Positions 40,847-49,602 of a stretch of 64,000 bases of DNA are shown one piece after another. Positions within the stretch are counted from its first letter, which is position 1. Every line of letters starts with the position of its first letter. The stretch comes from Aeriscardovia sp040773385 (GTDB lineage Bacteria; Actinomycetota; Actinomycetes; Actinomycetales; Bifidobacteriaceae), in assembly GCA_040773385.1 (NCBI GenBank), contig JAXGWH010000001.1, positions 132,334 through 196,333 of the forward strand. The letters are read 5' to 3'. The position numbers and the translations under genes are program-made. Under the pieces are notes generated by a model. That model was not told where the DNA came from. It saw only the letters and a list, made by a program, of their open reading frames with translations, and did not search any database.

Positions 40847-42028
40847 ATGGCTCAGAAGAAATCCGGGTCCGCCAAAGACACGATCGACAAACAGCGCGAG
40901 GCGGCGCTCGATACTGCGCTCCGGCAGGTGGAAAAGAGCTTTGGCAAAGGTTCGGCCATGCGTATGGGTGATCGGCCTGCGCAGGATGTGGAGGTCATCC
41001 CGACAGGCTCGCTCGCCCTTGACCTCGCCCTTGGTATCGGGGGACTGCCGCGCGGGCGTGTGGTCGAGATCTTCGGGCCGGAATCGTCCGGCAAGACGAC
41101 AATGGCGCTCGAAGCCGTCGCCAATGCACAGAAGGCAGGCGGCGTGGCCGCCTATATCGACGCCGAGCATGCGCTCGACCCCGTCTACGCCAAGCATCTC
41201 GGCGTGGACGTCGACAATCTCATCATCTCGCAGCCGGATTCAGGCGAGCAGGCGCTCGAGATCGCCGATATGCTCGTCCGCTCCGGCGCGCTTGACATCA
41301 TCGTCGTCGACTCCGTCGCGGCCCTCGTGCCGAAAGCGGAGATCGAGGGGGAGATGGGCGACAGCCATGTCGGCCTGCAGGCACGTCTGATGAGCCAGGC
41401 GCTGCGCAAGCTCACCCCTGGGCTGGCACAGGCGAACACCACGGCCATCTTCATCAACCAGCTGCGCGAGAAGATCGGCGTCATGTTCGGCAACCCGGAG
41501 ACGACGACTGGCGGCAAGGCGCTCAAGTTCTATGCGTCCGTGCGTCTCGACATCCGTCGTATCCAGACGCTCAAGTCTGGTGGCGAGGCGGTCGGCAACC
41601 GTACACGCGTCAAGGTGGTCAAGAACAAGATGGCCCCGCCGTTCCGCAGCGCCGAGTTTGACATCATGTACGGCACGGGTGTCTCCCGCGCCGGATCGCT
41701 CATTGACATCGGCAGCGAGACGGGGCTCATCAAGAAATCCGGCTCGTGGTTCACCTATCAGGGCGACCAGCTCGGTCAGGGCCGTGAGAAGGTCCGTGCC
41801 TTCCTTGAGGACAATCCCGGCCTCATGGACGAGATTGAGCATAAGATCCGTCAGCATTACAAGCTGGAGCCGGAGGATGACTATAAAGTCGGAAAGAACG
41901 GGGACGAGGAGGCTTCTTCTCAGACACAGTCTTCTGACATGCCCGGGGACGACGACGCTTCTTCTGTGTCTGTCTCGACCGAGAAGGCCGGACAGGCAGA
42001 GACGGCTGTCCCTGCGTCGGCTGACTGA
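40847..42028 (+). CDS. recA: Recombinase RecA
   Basis: Strand-exchange ATPase of homologous recombination and trigger of LexA cleavage. The 393 residues contain Walker A GPESSGKTT (about residue 78), YIDAEHALDP, VDSVAALVPKAEIEGEMGD, the L2 loop region FINQLREKIGVMFGNPETTTGGKALKFYASVRLDIRR and the inner IKKSGSWFTYQGDQLGQGREK. The C-terminal 45 residues are acidic and Ser-rich. AAGAGAAAGGTGC precedes the ATG. Expression is SOS-controlled by the upstream LexA box. recX follows after a 190-bp gap with a weak hairpin (GCCTCC/GGAGGC), so recX may be a readthrough product. Confidence 0.98.
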   Translation: MAQKKSGSAKDTIDKQREAALDTALRQVEKSFGKGSAMRMGDRPAQDVEVIPTGSLALDLALGIGGLPRGRVVEIFGPESSGKTTMALEAVANAQKAGGVAAYIDAEHALDPVYAKHLGVDVDNLIISQPDSGEQALEIADMLVRSGALDIIVVDSVAALVPKAEIEGEMGDSHVGLQARLMSQALRKLTPGLAQANTTAIFINQLREKIGVMFGNPETTTGGKALKFYASVRLDIRRIQTLKSGGEAVGNRTRVKVVKNKMAPPFRSAEFDIMYGTGVSRAGSLIDIGSETGLIKKSGSWFTYQGDQLGQGREKVRAFLEDNPGLMDEIEHKIRQHYKLEPEDDYKVGKNGDEEASSQTQSSDMPGDDDASSVSVSTEKAGQAETAVPASAD

Positions 42029-42220
42029 GCCGGTGCCGGTCGTCGCCTCCTAGGACTGACGGAGGCAGGCACTCCGGCGACGGGAGGGAACGCCTGCCAT
42101 AAGAGTTCCTCAGGAGAAGAACGTAAGAACGTCCAAACAAACTCCGGGAAACATCCACGGGACAGCTGCACAAGCCAGACCGCCGCAACGTATAAGACTA
42201 CCGACAGTGGGAAAGGACGT

Positions 42221-42934
42221 GTGATGATCGATCCGCAGGAGTTTCTTCAGACGCATCCTCCCGTCCTTTCCGGTGGCCTCATACCGGAGCAGAACGGGCC
42301 TCTTGCCTCTGGCGTCGGTGCGCGGCCTGATTCACGAACGCGACCGGACAACGGGACGGACGGTCGTCAGCAACATCCTGGACGTCAGCAATCTCATGGA
42401 CAGCGGTCACAGCGCGTGTCGTCGTCTCGGCGTCTCGCGCACCGGCCGCCCAGTGACAGGGACGCCACAACGAACTCGTCGTCTCAGGAGTGTTTCGACG
42501 CCGCCGTTAGGTCCCTTTCGGCGGCTGACGCGACGGTGTCCATGCTCCGCCAGCGTCTGCGCCGCAAAGAATTTTCTGATGAGGAGATCGAACAGACCGT
42601 CACCCAACTGTCGGATGCCGGTCTGCTTGACGACGAGCGCTTCGGCGAGGATCTTCTGGCACGATGTCTGCGCCGATCGATGGGGCCATCCGGCGTCAGA
42701 CGTGAATTCCGACGCAAGGGGCTGGATGACGCCCTGGCGGATCGTCTCATCGACGAAGCGGAGGCATCTGGTCGATTTGATGAGGCGGCCCGTACATTTG
42801 TGAAGGCATTTCGGCCGGAGGCGGGAAGGCTTGACAGACAGACGGCACTCAGACGTCTTGCCTCCCGGGCGGCGAACAGGGGTCTTCCGTCAGGACTCGT
42901 GCGTCGGTACGCGGCCGAACTGCTTGGTCTCTGA
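42221..42934 (+). CDS. recX: Regulatory protein RecX
   Basis: Inhibitor of RecA filaments, 237 residues. The RecX three-helix repeats occupy about residues 90-237: FDAAVRSLSAADATVSMLRQRLRRKEFSDEEIEQTVTQLSDAGLLDDERFGEDLLARCLRR, then SGVRREFRRKGLDDALADRLIDEA. The first 85 residues are an unconserved, Arg/Gln/Ser-rich lead not found in most RecX proteins. The start is GTG at 42221 or the adjacent ATG at 42224, after AAAGGA. It lies in the usual place behind recA. Confidence 0.9.
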   Translation: MMIDPQEFLQTHPPVLSGGLIPEQNGPLASGVGARPDSRTRPDNGTDGRQQHPGRQQSHGQRSQRVSSSRRLAHRPPSDRDATTNSSSQECFDAAVRSLSAADATVSMLRQRLRRKEFSDEEIEQTVTQLSDAGLLDDERFGEDLLARCLRRSMGPSGVRREFRRKGLDDALADRLIDEAEASGRFDEAARTFVKAFRPEAGRLDRQTALRRLASRAANRGLPSGLVRRYAAELLGL

Positions 42935-43003
42935 ATTGGTATGGCCGACGGGTATGGATCGTGTGATCAGTCCACCGTGCGATCAGCCGACCGCGTGGGC
43001 GGC

Positions 43004-43032
43004 CAAAGAACAATCATGTCAAAGAACAATCA
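43004..43032. repeat. 13-bp direct repeat beyond the RNase P RNA 3' end
   Basis: CAAAGAACAATCA occurs at 43004-43016 and 43020-43032. It lies between recX and the 3' end of rnpB; no function is evident. Confidence 0.6.
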
Positions 43033-43053
43033 CGTGGTCGACAAAAGAAAAAT

Positions 43054-43438
43054 GTTGAGGCCTGTGATACCCCGGGTTCTGTCCCCGTCCTCTGACGGGT
43101 GGTGATCATCCATCTAGGCCGACCGTCGCCGACCGGCTCAAGCGACCTACCCGAAGGCACGACGAGCAGCCGTACGCCTTCTGCTTGGTTTTGCTCCCGA
43201 TGAGGCTTGCCCTGCAACCGCTGTCACCAGCGGCCCGGTGGTCTCTTGCACCACCATTTCACCCTTACCCCGAAAATCAGGGCGGTATATTTTCTGCTGC
43301 GCTGTCTCTCGGGTTATACGCACCGTCACCGGTACGCTTTCCCCGGGCGGGTGTTGCCCGCCATCGTTGCTCTGCGGAGCCCGGAAGTTCTCCTCATGGA
43401 CGGCTGAACCGTCCCCGCGATCACCTCGAGGCCTCAAC
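43054..43438 (-). ncRNA. rnpB: RNase P RNA, bacterial type A
   Basis: The catalytic RNA that removes tRNA 5' leaders. Read on the minus strand, the 5' end GTTGAGGCCT pairs with the 3' end AGGCCTCAAC as a 10-bp P1 helix. Between them are the hallmarks of RNase P RNA: GAGGAGAACTTCCGGGCTCC (CR-I, one strand of P4), GGGAGCAAAACCAAGCAGAAGG (CR-III region), and ACAGAACCCGGGGTATC (CR-V, the other strand of P4). The length of about 385 nt is normal for actinobacteria. The 3' end is followed by ATTTTTCTTTTG on the minus strand, the probable termination tract. Open frames on both strands across this gene are spurious. Confidence 0.95.
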
Positions 43439-43543
43439 TTTTCAATCATACCGCGTGCGTCGAAGACACGGCCGGGAAGCGCGTCATCATGCGTTTTCAG
43501 CGTTCTCACAGCAAATATCGAGGCGGCACGGAAACAAAGACGG

Positions 43544-43579
43544 TAGACTGAAAACAGATACGGAACATCAGCTGTTCCG
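43544..43579 (+). promoter_or_regulatory. hpf promoter -10 and downstream inverted repeat
   Basis: TAGACT (43544-43549) is a good -10. It is followed at 43561-43579 by the inverted repeat CGGAAC-ATCAGCT-GTTCCG, which would sit near the transcription start and could be an operator or a leader hairpin. The hpf ribosome binding site AAGGAGG is at about 43615. Confidence 0.5.
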
Positions 43580-43626
43580 TCCGACAGGAAGCGGGGATGA
43601 CCCGCCTCTGGCTGAAGGAGGTTGCC

Positions 43627-44334
43627 ATGGACACCGTTGTCACTGGCCGTCACATCAAGGTCTCGCAGAGATTCAAGGATCTCGTCGATCAGAAGAGCGA
43701 TCGCATCACCAATATCGCGCCGGATGCCTCGCGCATCCAGATCGTCGTCAGCTCCGAGGGGAACACGAGCCAGTCCGATACGGCCAAGAAGGTGGAGATC
43801 ACCGTCTATGCCGGGCGTGACGTCATCCGTGCGGAAGCCTCGTCAACCGATGAGTACAGCGCCCTGGATCTGGCGATGGACAAGCTCACGCTGCGCCTGC
43901 GCCGCACACGTGACCGCCGCAAGAACCATCGTCAGGGTCTGAAGAACGCCCCGGTGCCGGACTTCGCCGCAAACCTCCGTCTCGAGCATGAGGTCGAGGA
44001 AGAGGAGAACAAGCAGCAGGAGCCGGACACAGAGGACGCGCTCAACGCCGATCTCGGCGCAGGCCAGTCGATCGAGGTCCAGGTCGGCGACACCCCGGTC
44101 GTCATCCGCCGCAAGCTCCATATCGCTGAGCCGATGACGATTGACGATGCACTCTATCAGATGGAGCTCATCGGCCACGATTTCTTCCTCTTTGTCAACT
44201 CCGCCACTGGTCGTCCGTCCGTCGTCTACCGTCGCCATGGCTGGAGCTACGGCGTGTTCGAGATCGACACCGCCGAGAACCTGCGCAAAGAGCATGATGC
44301 CGCGCGCAAAGCGGCGAAGAACTCCCGGAAGTGA
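43627..44334 (+). CDS. hpf: Long-form ribosome hibernation promoting factor
   Basis: Binds the decoding region of idle 30S subunits and pairs ribosomes into inactive 100S dimers. The S30AE domain is at residues 1-105 (MDTVVTGRHIKVSQRFKDLVDQKSDRITNIA, ending in the basic RLRRTRDRRKNHRQG). An acidic linker leads to the dimerisation domain at about 165-225, with VVIRRKLHIAEPMTIDDALYQMELIGHDFFLFVNSATGRPSVVYRRHGWSYGVFEI. The start at 43627 follows AAGGAGG; the longer frame is not conserved. The order hpf-secA is common in actinobacteria. A strong terminator lies between them. Confidence 0.94.
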   Translation: MDTVVTGRHIKVSQRFKDLVDQKSDRITNIAPDASRIQIVVSSEGNTSQSDTAKKVEITVYAGRDVIRAEASSTDEYSALDLAMDKLTLRLRRTRDRRKNHRQGLKNAPVPDFAANLRLEHEVEEEENKQQEPDTEDALNADLGAGQSIEVQVGDTPVVIRRKLHIAEPMTIDDALYQMELIGHDFFLFVNSATGRPSVVYRRHGWSYGVFEIDTAENLRKEHDAARKAAKNSRK

Positions 44335-44490
44335 CAGGAAAATAACCGGAGAAAACTGGCGGAAGACAGGCGCCGGATATTCCCGGAGCACGGCGGCCGG
44401 GATGACCGGCCGTCGGCATGACCGTGTCGTTGTCTGACCGGCTCCGGTCTTTGGACCCTGCCTCGGCCGGTCAACTCCGCATGATCGACA

Positions 44491-44526
44491 ATGTCCCCGC
44501 GGGCATGACCGCGGGGACATTTTTGT
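44491..44526 (+). terminator. Intrinsic terminator of hpf
   Basis: A perfect 12-bp stem ATGTCCCCGCGG/CCGCGGGGACAT with a 6-nt loop, followed by TTTTGT. Confidence 0.95.
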
Positions 44527-44634
44527 CCCCTCAAGTGCACTCTTCGGCGCTTCCTCGTATGATGACAGAGGTTTTTAATCTCCATGCGGGTGCCGACTCC
44601 GTCGATAGCCCGTATGTATGCAAGGGAGATACAA

Positions 44635-47580
44635 GTGGCATCGGTTCTCGATAAAGTCCTCCGGATCGGCGAAGGCGCCCAGCTGCGCAGGCTCAAGGCT
44701 GTCGCGGACAAGGTCAACGACCTCGAACCCACCATCTCAAAGATGAGCGATGCGGAGCTCAAGGCCCAGACCGACAAATTCAAAAAGCGTCTTGCCGACG
44801 GTGAGAGCCTTGATGACATCATGCCGGAGGCTTTCGCCACCGTGCGTGAGGCGGCAAAGCGCGTCATCGGGCAGCGCCCTTACGACGTCCAGGTCATGGG
44901 TGCGGCGGCCCTCCACTGGGGCAACATCGCCGAGATGAAGACCGGCGAGGGCAAGACCCTCGTCGCCACGATGCCGAGCTATCTCAACGCGCTCACCGGC
45001 AAGGGCGTGCATGTGGTCACCGTCAACGACTACCTTGCCGGCTACCAGTCCGAGCTCATGGGCCGTATCCATCGTTTCCTCGGGCTCACCGTGGGCTGCA
45101 TCCTCACAGGTCAGAAGCCTGCCGAGCGCCGCAAGCAGTATCAGGCCGACATCACCTACGGCACGAACAATGAGTTCGGTTTCGACTACCTGCGCGACAA
45201 CATGGCGTGGGACAAGTCGGAGCTCGTCCAGCGCGGCCATAACTACGCCATCGTCGATGAGGTCGACTCCATCCTCATCGATGAGGCCCGCACCCCGCTC
45301 ATCATCTCCGGTCCGTCCGAGGGCGGAGTCTCCCATTGGTACGCCGATTTCGCGCACTTCGTCCCGCGTCTGATCCGCGGCACCGATTACGAGATCGACG
45401 AGAAGAAGAAGACCGCGGGCATCCTCGAACCGGGTATCAAGAAGGTCGAGGACTGGCTGGGCATCGACAACCTGTACGAACCGGCCAACACCGCGCTCAT
45501 CGGTTATCTCAACAACGCCCTGCGTGCCAAGGATCTGTTCCTGCGCGACAAGGACTACGTCGTCACCAACGGCGAGGTGCTCATCGTCGACGAGCACACG
45601 GGCCGCGTGCTGCCGGGCCGCCGCTACAACGAGGGCCTGCACCAGGCGCTCGAGGCGAAGGAGGGCGTCGAGGTCCACGCCGAGAACCAGACGTTCGCCA
45701 CCATCACCCTGCAGAACTACTTCCGCATGTATGACAAGCTCGCAGGCATGACCGGCACGGCCGAGACCGAGGCCGCCGAGTTCCAGAACACCTACAAGCT
45801 GGGCGTCATCCCGATCCCGACGAACAAGCCGATGATCCGCAAGGACCAGGACGACCTCATCTTCGCCACCAAGCGCGCCAAGCTGGCCGCCATCATCAAG
45901 GATGTGGCTCGCCGCCATGCCAAGGGCCAGCCGGTCCTGCTCGGCACCGCCTCGGTGGAGAGCTCGGAGATCGTCTCCGCACTGCTCGACAGGGCGAAGA
46001 TCCCGCGCACCGTGCTCAACGCCAAGCAGCATGAGCGCGAGGCCGCCGTCGTGGCCGTCGCCGGCCGCAAGGGCGCCGTCACCGTGGCCACCAACATGGC
46101 CGGCCGTGGTACCGATATCATGCTCGGCGGCAACGTCGAGTTCCTCACCGACCAGAAGCTCAAAGAGCAGGGCCTGTCCCCGGATGATACGCCGGAGGAG
46201 TACGAGAAGGCCTGGGGGCCGACGCTCGCCCAGATCAAGGCGCAGGTCAAGGACGAGCACGAGGAGGTCGTCAAACTCGGCGGCCTGTATGTGCTCGGCA
46301 CCGAACGCCATGAGTCCCGTCGTATTGACAACCAGCTTCGCGGCCGCTCCGGCCGTCAGGGCGATCCGGGCGAGTCACGCTTCTACCTCTCGCTCGAGGA
46401 CGACCTCATGCGCCTGTTCAACACCCAGCTCGTCGCGCGTGTGATGCGCCAGGGTCTGCCGGAGGGCGAGCCGATCGAGTCGAAGGCCGTCTCCAAGGGC
46501 GTGCGCAACGCGCAGAAGGCCGTCGAGTCGCGTAACTATGAGATCCGCAAGAACGTGCTCAAGTATGACGATGTGATGAACAAGCAGCGCACCGTCATCT
46601 ACGAGGAGCGCCAAAAGGTGCTGCAGGGCGAGGATATCTCCGCCGATATCAGCCTCTTCCTCATGGACGTCGTCACCGCCTATATCCACGGCCAGATCCG
46701 GACGAACCAGAAGGTCGCCGACTGGGATCTCGACACGCTGTGGGAGGCGTTCGGCCAGCTCTATCCGATCCAGCTTGATGTGGACGATGTCCGCAAGGAG
46801 ATCGCCTCGCTCAAGCCGGCCAAGGCGGAGCAGAAGCTGATCGATCTCGTGCTCAAGGACGCTGACGACCTGTACGACGAGCGCGAGAAGCAGATCGGCT
46901 CCGACATGATGCGCCAGCTCGAGTGCCGTGTCGTCCTCGCGGTCCTCGACCGCAAGTGGCGCGAGCACCTCTACGAGATGGATTACCTCAAGGACGGCAT
47001 CGGCCTGCGCGGCCTGGGCCAGAGGGATCCGCTCGTCGAGTACCAGCGTGAGGGCTTCTCGATGTACAACCAGATGGTCGAGGCCATCAAGGAGGAGACC
47101 ATCCAGCTGCTCTTCTCGCTCGACCTGTCGGAGATCCGTCACGACATGACGATGGGCTCGCAGTCCGACGAGGCCGACATGAGCCTGTCCGGGCCCAAAG
47201 AGCCGAGCCAGGACGACGAGGACGCCGATGAGAAGTCCGCCGCCGAGGCGGACGCCGGTGAGGCGGACGCCGGTGAGGACGATACGGCGGCGGCGTCCGA
47301 CGCGGAGGAATCCGACACGGCCACCGAGACCGAATCCCAGGACGAGGATCTGCGCGCCCCTGCCTCGCTTGTCGACCACAATCCGCTCACCCATGCTGAT
47401 CAGGAGGCCTCCTCCGCACAGCGCGTGCGCGCGGGTCTGGCCGCCGAGGCACGTGAGCCGTGGGCCGACGGCCGCACGTTCCCGGGTACCCCGAAGAACG
47501 CGCCGTGCCCGTGCGGTTCGGGTCGCAAGTACAAGATGTGCCACGGCCGCAACGAGAAGAAGGCCGACAAGGCCGAGTAA
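44635..47580 (+). CDS. secA: Preprotein translocase ATPase SecA
   Basis: Motor of the Sec export pathway, peripheral on the membrane at SecYEG. The GTG at 44635 follows AAGGGAG with 6-nt spacing and gives the family start VASVLDKVLRIGEGAQLRRLK; the longer frame is not conserved. Walker A MKTGEGKTLVA is at about residue 100, the DEAD-type segment VDEVDSILIDEARTPLIISG follows, then NMAGRGTDIMLGG (motif V), LRGRSGRQGDPGESRFYLSLEDDLMRLF and the scaffold region. About 90 acidic residues rich in Asp, Glu and Ala precede the zinc-binding SEC-C tail CPCGSGRKYKMCHG (about residue 958), which binds SecB-like partners or ribosomes. Confidence 0.97.
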   Translation: MASVLDKVLRIGEGAQLRRLKAVADKVNDLEPTISKMSDAELKAQTDKFKKRLADGESLDDIMPEAFATVREAAKRVIGQRPYDVQVMGAAALHWGNIAEMKTGEGKTLVATMPSYLNALTGKGVHVVTVNDYLAGYQSELMGRIHRFLGLTVGCILTGQKPAERRKQYQADITYGTNNEFGFDYLRDNMAWDKSELVQRGHNYAIVDEVDSILIDEARTPLIISGPSEGGVSHWYADFAHFVPRLIRGTDYEIDEKKKTAGILEPGIKKVEDWLGIDNLYEPANTALIGYLNNALRAKDLFLRDKDYVVTNGEVLIVDEHTGRVLPGRRYNEGLHQALEAKEGVEVHAENQTFATITLQNYFRMYDKLAGMTGTAETEAAEFQNTYKLGVIPIPTNKPMIRKDQDDLIFATKRAKLAAIIKDVARRHAKGQPVLLGTASVESSEIVSALLDRAKIPRTVLNAKQHEREAAVVAVAGRKGAVTVATNMAGRGTDIMLGGNVEFLTDQKLKEQGLSPDDTPEEYEKAWGPTLAQIKAQVKDEHEEVVKLGGLYVLGTERHESRRIDNQLRGRSGRQGDPGESRFYLSLEDDLMRLFNTQLVARVMRQGLPEGEPIESKAVSKGVRNAQKAVESRNYEIRKNVLKYDDVMNKQRTVIYEERQKVLQGEDISADISLFLMDVVTAYIHGQIRTNQKVADWDLDTLWEAFGQLYPIQLDVDDVRKEIASLKPAKAEQKLIDLVLKDADDLYDEREKQIGSDMMRQLECRVVLAVLDRKWREHLYEMDYLKDGIGLRGLGQRDPLVEYQREGFSMYNQMVEAIKEETIQLLFSLDLSEIRHDMTMGSQSDEADMSLSGPKEPSQDDEDADEKSAAEADAGEADAGEDDTAAASDAEESDTATETESQDEDLRAPASLVDHNPLTHADQEASSAQRVRAGLAAEAREPWADGRTFPGTPKNAPCPCGSGRKYKMCHGRNEKKADKAE

Positions 47581-48035
47581 GGCCATTGTCCAGGTCCCTC
47601 ACCGGTTCGCGGAACCTTGAGGGATCGGCGACACGTCTTCGCTGACGTGGTCCGGAAGGGGCGTCCGCACCTGTTTGATGGTGTGCGGGCGCCCCTTTGC
47701 TGTCTGATCTGTCTTGTTGTCTGATCTGTCCTGCGATATGCCGTTGGCGCTGCGATCCCCGCAGGCTGCATGGTGCGGTCGCGTTTTACTGATCATGTGG
47801 CAGGCAGCGTGTTTATCGACCGGTATATATAGGATTATCAATAGGCTGTCATCCTGTGTCGCCGGGCGGATTGTCGTCGTCGAAGAGTGCGCTATCGGAG
47901 GAGAGTCTGTCAGACGGTCAGGTAAGATAACGTTTGCATTGGGAGATGACCGCCCCGCGTCAGCGGGCGAACAGATCACCGCAAAGACGGATCAGTGCGA
48001 CGGGGCAGGACACAAGCGATCAAGGAGGATTGCAG
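47581..48035 (+). promoter_or_regulatory. Intergenic region between secA and the glucokinase gene
   Basis: 455 bp without a credible gene. It holds the secA terminator (separate entry), a 13-bp direct repeat TGTCTGATCTGTC at 47701-47713 and 47718-47730, an A/T-rich patch around 47820-47850, and a likely glk promoter with TAAGAT at 47923-47928. Overlapping that hexamer, AGATAACGTTTGCA (47925-47938) matches the right half of the LacI-family operator TGCAAACGTTTGCA. The ribosome binding site AAGGAGGA lies just before 48036. Confidence 0.5.
47656..47699 (+). terminator. Intrinsic terminator of secA
   Basis: GGGGCG-T-CCGCAC pairs with GTGCGG-G-CGCCCC-type sequence (one mismatch, one bulge) around a 10 to 12-nt loop, followed by TTT. 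Confidence 0.8.
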
Positions 48036-49145
48036 ATGTACTCTCTGGGAATCGACATCGGCGGGACGAAAATCGCGGCAGGCATCTACGACGAGAACCA
48101 TGTCCTCATCCACCGGACGCAGGTCTCCACCCCGGTGAGCGCCTCTGCCATCGATGCGCAGCTCGCCAGCATGTACCGCGCCGCGAAAGAGGAGGTCGGG
48201 CAGATCGATGCCATCGGTATCTCCGCGGCCGGCAATGTCGGCAACGACCGGCGGACGATGCTCTTCTCCGCGAACATCTCCGCCTGGGTGGACTATCCGC
48301 TCGCCGACCGGCTCGCGGCACTGATCGACGATGATGTGCCGATCGTCGTTGAGAACGACGCCAATTCGGCCGGTTGGGGCGAATATATCGCAGGCGCGGG
48401 CAAAGGATCGACGAACATGGTCATGCTGACCGTCGGCACCGGCCTGGGAGGGGCGTTCGTGCTCAACGGGCAGCTGTACCGCGGCTCGTTCGGCATGGCG
48501 GCGGAGGTCGGCCATTTGCCGATGGTCCCCGACGGCGAGACGTGCGGCTGCGGGCTGCGCGGCTGCGCCGAGAAATACATCTCCGGCACGGCACTTGAGC
48601 GTTTCGCCCGATCGGCCGTCCGCCGCAACCCCGAGAAGGGGCAGCGGCTGCTGGACCTAGCCGGTGGTGATATCGGCGCCATCCGCGGCGAAATGGTCTC
48701 ACAGGCCGCAAAAGAAGGCGACGAACTCGGCCTCTACTCATTCAATAAGATCGGCGAATGGCTCGGAAGGACCATGGCCGCCATCGCGGCCATGCTCGAC
48801 CCGGACAGATTCGTGATCGGCGGGGGAGTCGTCTCCATCGGTGACATCCTGCTCGATCCGGCACGCCACAATTACGTGCGTTTCCTCCAGGCGGCGGCCT
48901 ATCGCCCGCATGCCGAGATTCTGACGGCCTCGGCGGGCAACGATGCGGGCATGATGGGCGTCGCGGATCTGGCGCTGCGCGAGAGCCATGCCATCGGCAC
49001 GGACGGGATCATGGGCGAGAAGTCCCGGCAGTCCGACCATCCGGATCACAAGTCCGGCAAGAAGGACGAGAAGAAGGACGGCAAAAAGAGCGAGAAGACC
49101 GCCGCCTCATCCGACGACCATCACGCGCACCACTCAAAGAAGTGA
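48036..49145 (+). CDS. glk: ROK-family glucokinase
   Basis: Cytoplasmic ATP-dependent sugar kinase, most likely glucose to glucose 6-phosphate. The 369 residues start MYSLGIDIGGTKIAAGIYDE (phosphate-binding), and contain VVENDANSAGWGEY, LTVGTGLGGAF, and the ROK zinc motif CGCGLRGCAEKYISG with the sugar-binding Glu-His-Gly-type GMAAEVGHLPMVP. The last 45 residues form a Lys/His/Asp-rich tail (HKSGKKDEKKDGKKSEK and DDHHAHHSKK) that other glucokinases lack. The start follows AAGGAGGATTGCAG. ROK proteins can also be regulators, but no helix-turn-helix is present. Confidence 0.93.
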   Translation: MYSLGIDIGGTKIAAGIYDENHVLIHRTQVSTPVSASAIDAQLASMYRAAKEEVGQIDAIGISAAGNVGNDRRTMLFSANISAWVDYPLADRLAALIDDDVPIVVENDANSAGWGEYIAGAGKGSTNMVMLTVGTGLGGAFVLNGQLYRGSFGMAAEVGHLPMVPDGETCGCGLRGCAEKYISGTALERFARSAVRRNPEKGQRLLDLAGGDIGAIRGEMVSQAAKEGDELGLYSFNKIGEWLGRTMAAIAAMLDPDRFVIGGGVVSIGDILLDPARHNYVRFLQAAAYRPHAEILTASAGNDAGMMGVADLALRESHAIGTDGIMGEKSRQSDHPDHKSGKKDEKKDGKKSEKTAASSDDHHAHHSKK

Positions 49146-49204
49146 GCCAGGATCGACACGAAACGCACCACGCCCGGACCGGCGGTGATGAACGGCGCGG
49201 GCGG

Positions 49205-49552
49205 TCATGACCGGCGGTGCCGGTGTCGTCCTATCAGACCGGCGCCGCCGACAAGCAGCAGCATCCCGCCGATGCCGGCGATGACAGCGGGCACAGGCAG
49301 GAACAGTGAGACGGCCGTCACCGCGAGTCCGACGACGGCCATCAGGGCGAACAGAAGGAGGATCCCGGTATCCGGGGATCGTCGGTGCAGGAACCGGTTG
49401 CCGTCGGCAAAGGCCGACCGACGCAGGCTGCGGGCGTCAATATGAGGCGCCATCGCCGCGGAGTCGTGCCCGGCTCTGCCGCCTCTGGAACAGCCCGGAC
49501 GGTCAGCAGGCGGCCTCTGGCCCTCATGCCGGGTAGAATCGCTCTCAGACAT
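49205..49552 (-). CDS. Small membrane protein of unknown function
   Basis: A 115-residue protein that I cannot assign. Residues 1-60 are polar and basic; two hydrophobic segments follow, TGILLLFALMAVVGLAVTAVSLFL and VPAVIAGIGGMLLLVGGAGLIG, with a short charged tail RHRHRRS. This is the topology of the small DUF3040-like membrane proteins of actinobacteria, but the match is not specific. That it is a real gene is supported by TAGAGT exactly 7 nt before the ATG at 49552, the leaderless arrangement seen at several other genes. It is divergent from plsC and convergent with glk. Confidence 0.65.
   Translation of the reverse strand: MSESDSTRHEGQRPPADRPGCSRGGRAGHDSAAMAPHIDARSLRRSAFADGNRFLHRRSPDTGILLLFALMAVVGLAVTAVSLFLPVPAVIAGIGGMLLLVGGAGLIGRHRHRRS
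49534..49539 (+). promoter_or_regulatory. Putative plsC promoter -10 (TAGAAT)
   Basis: TAGAAT lies 63 bp before the plsC GTG. It sits just inside the 5' end of the divergent small membrane gene. Confidence 0.45.
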
Positions 49553-49559
49553 ACACATC

Positions 49560-49565
49560 ACTCTA
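49560..49565 (-). promoter_or_regulatory. Leaderless promoter -10 (TAGAGT) of the small membrane protein gene
   Basis: TAGAGT, then GATGTGT, then the ATG at 49552 on the minus strand. Confidence 0.6.
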
Positions 49566-49602
49566 CTGTGCCGCCGTCGCGGCCCCGCAGGGAAGGAATC
49601 CC

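Noticed and set aside
43147..43820. Open frames of 100-210 codons across 43.1-43.8 kb on both strands
   Set aside because: They overlie the RNase P RNA, whose P1 helix and conserved core are clear.
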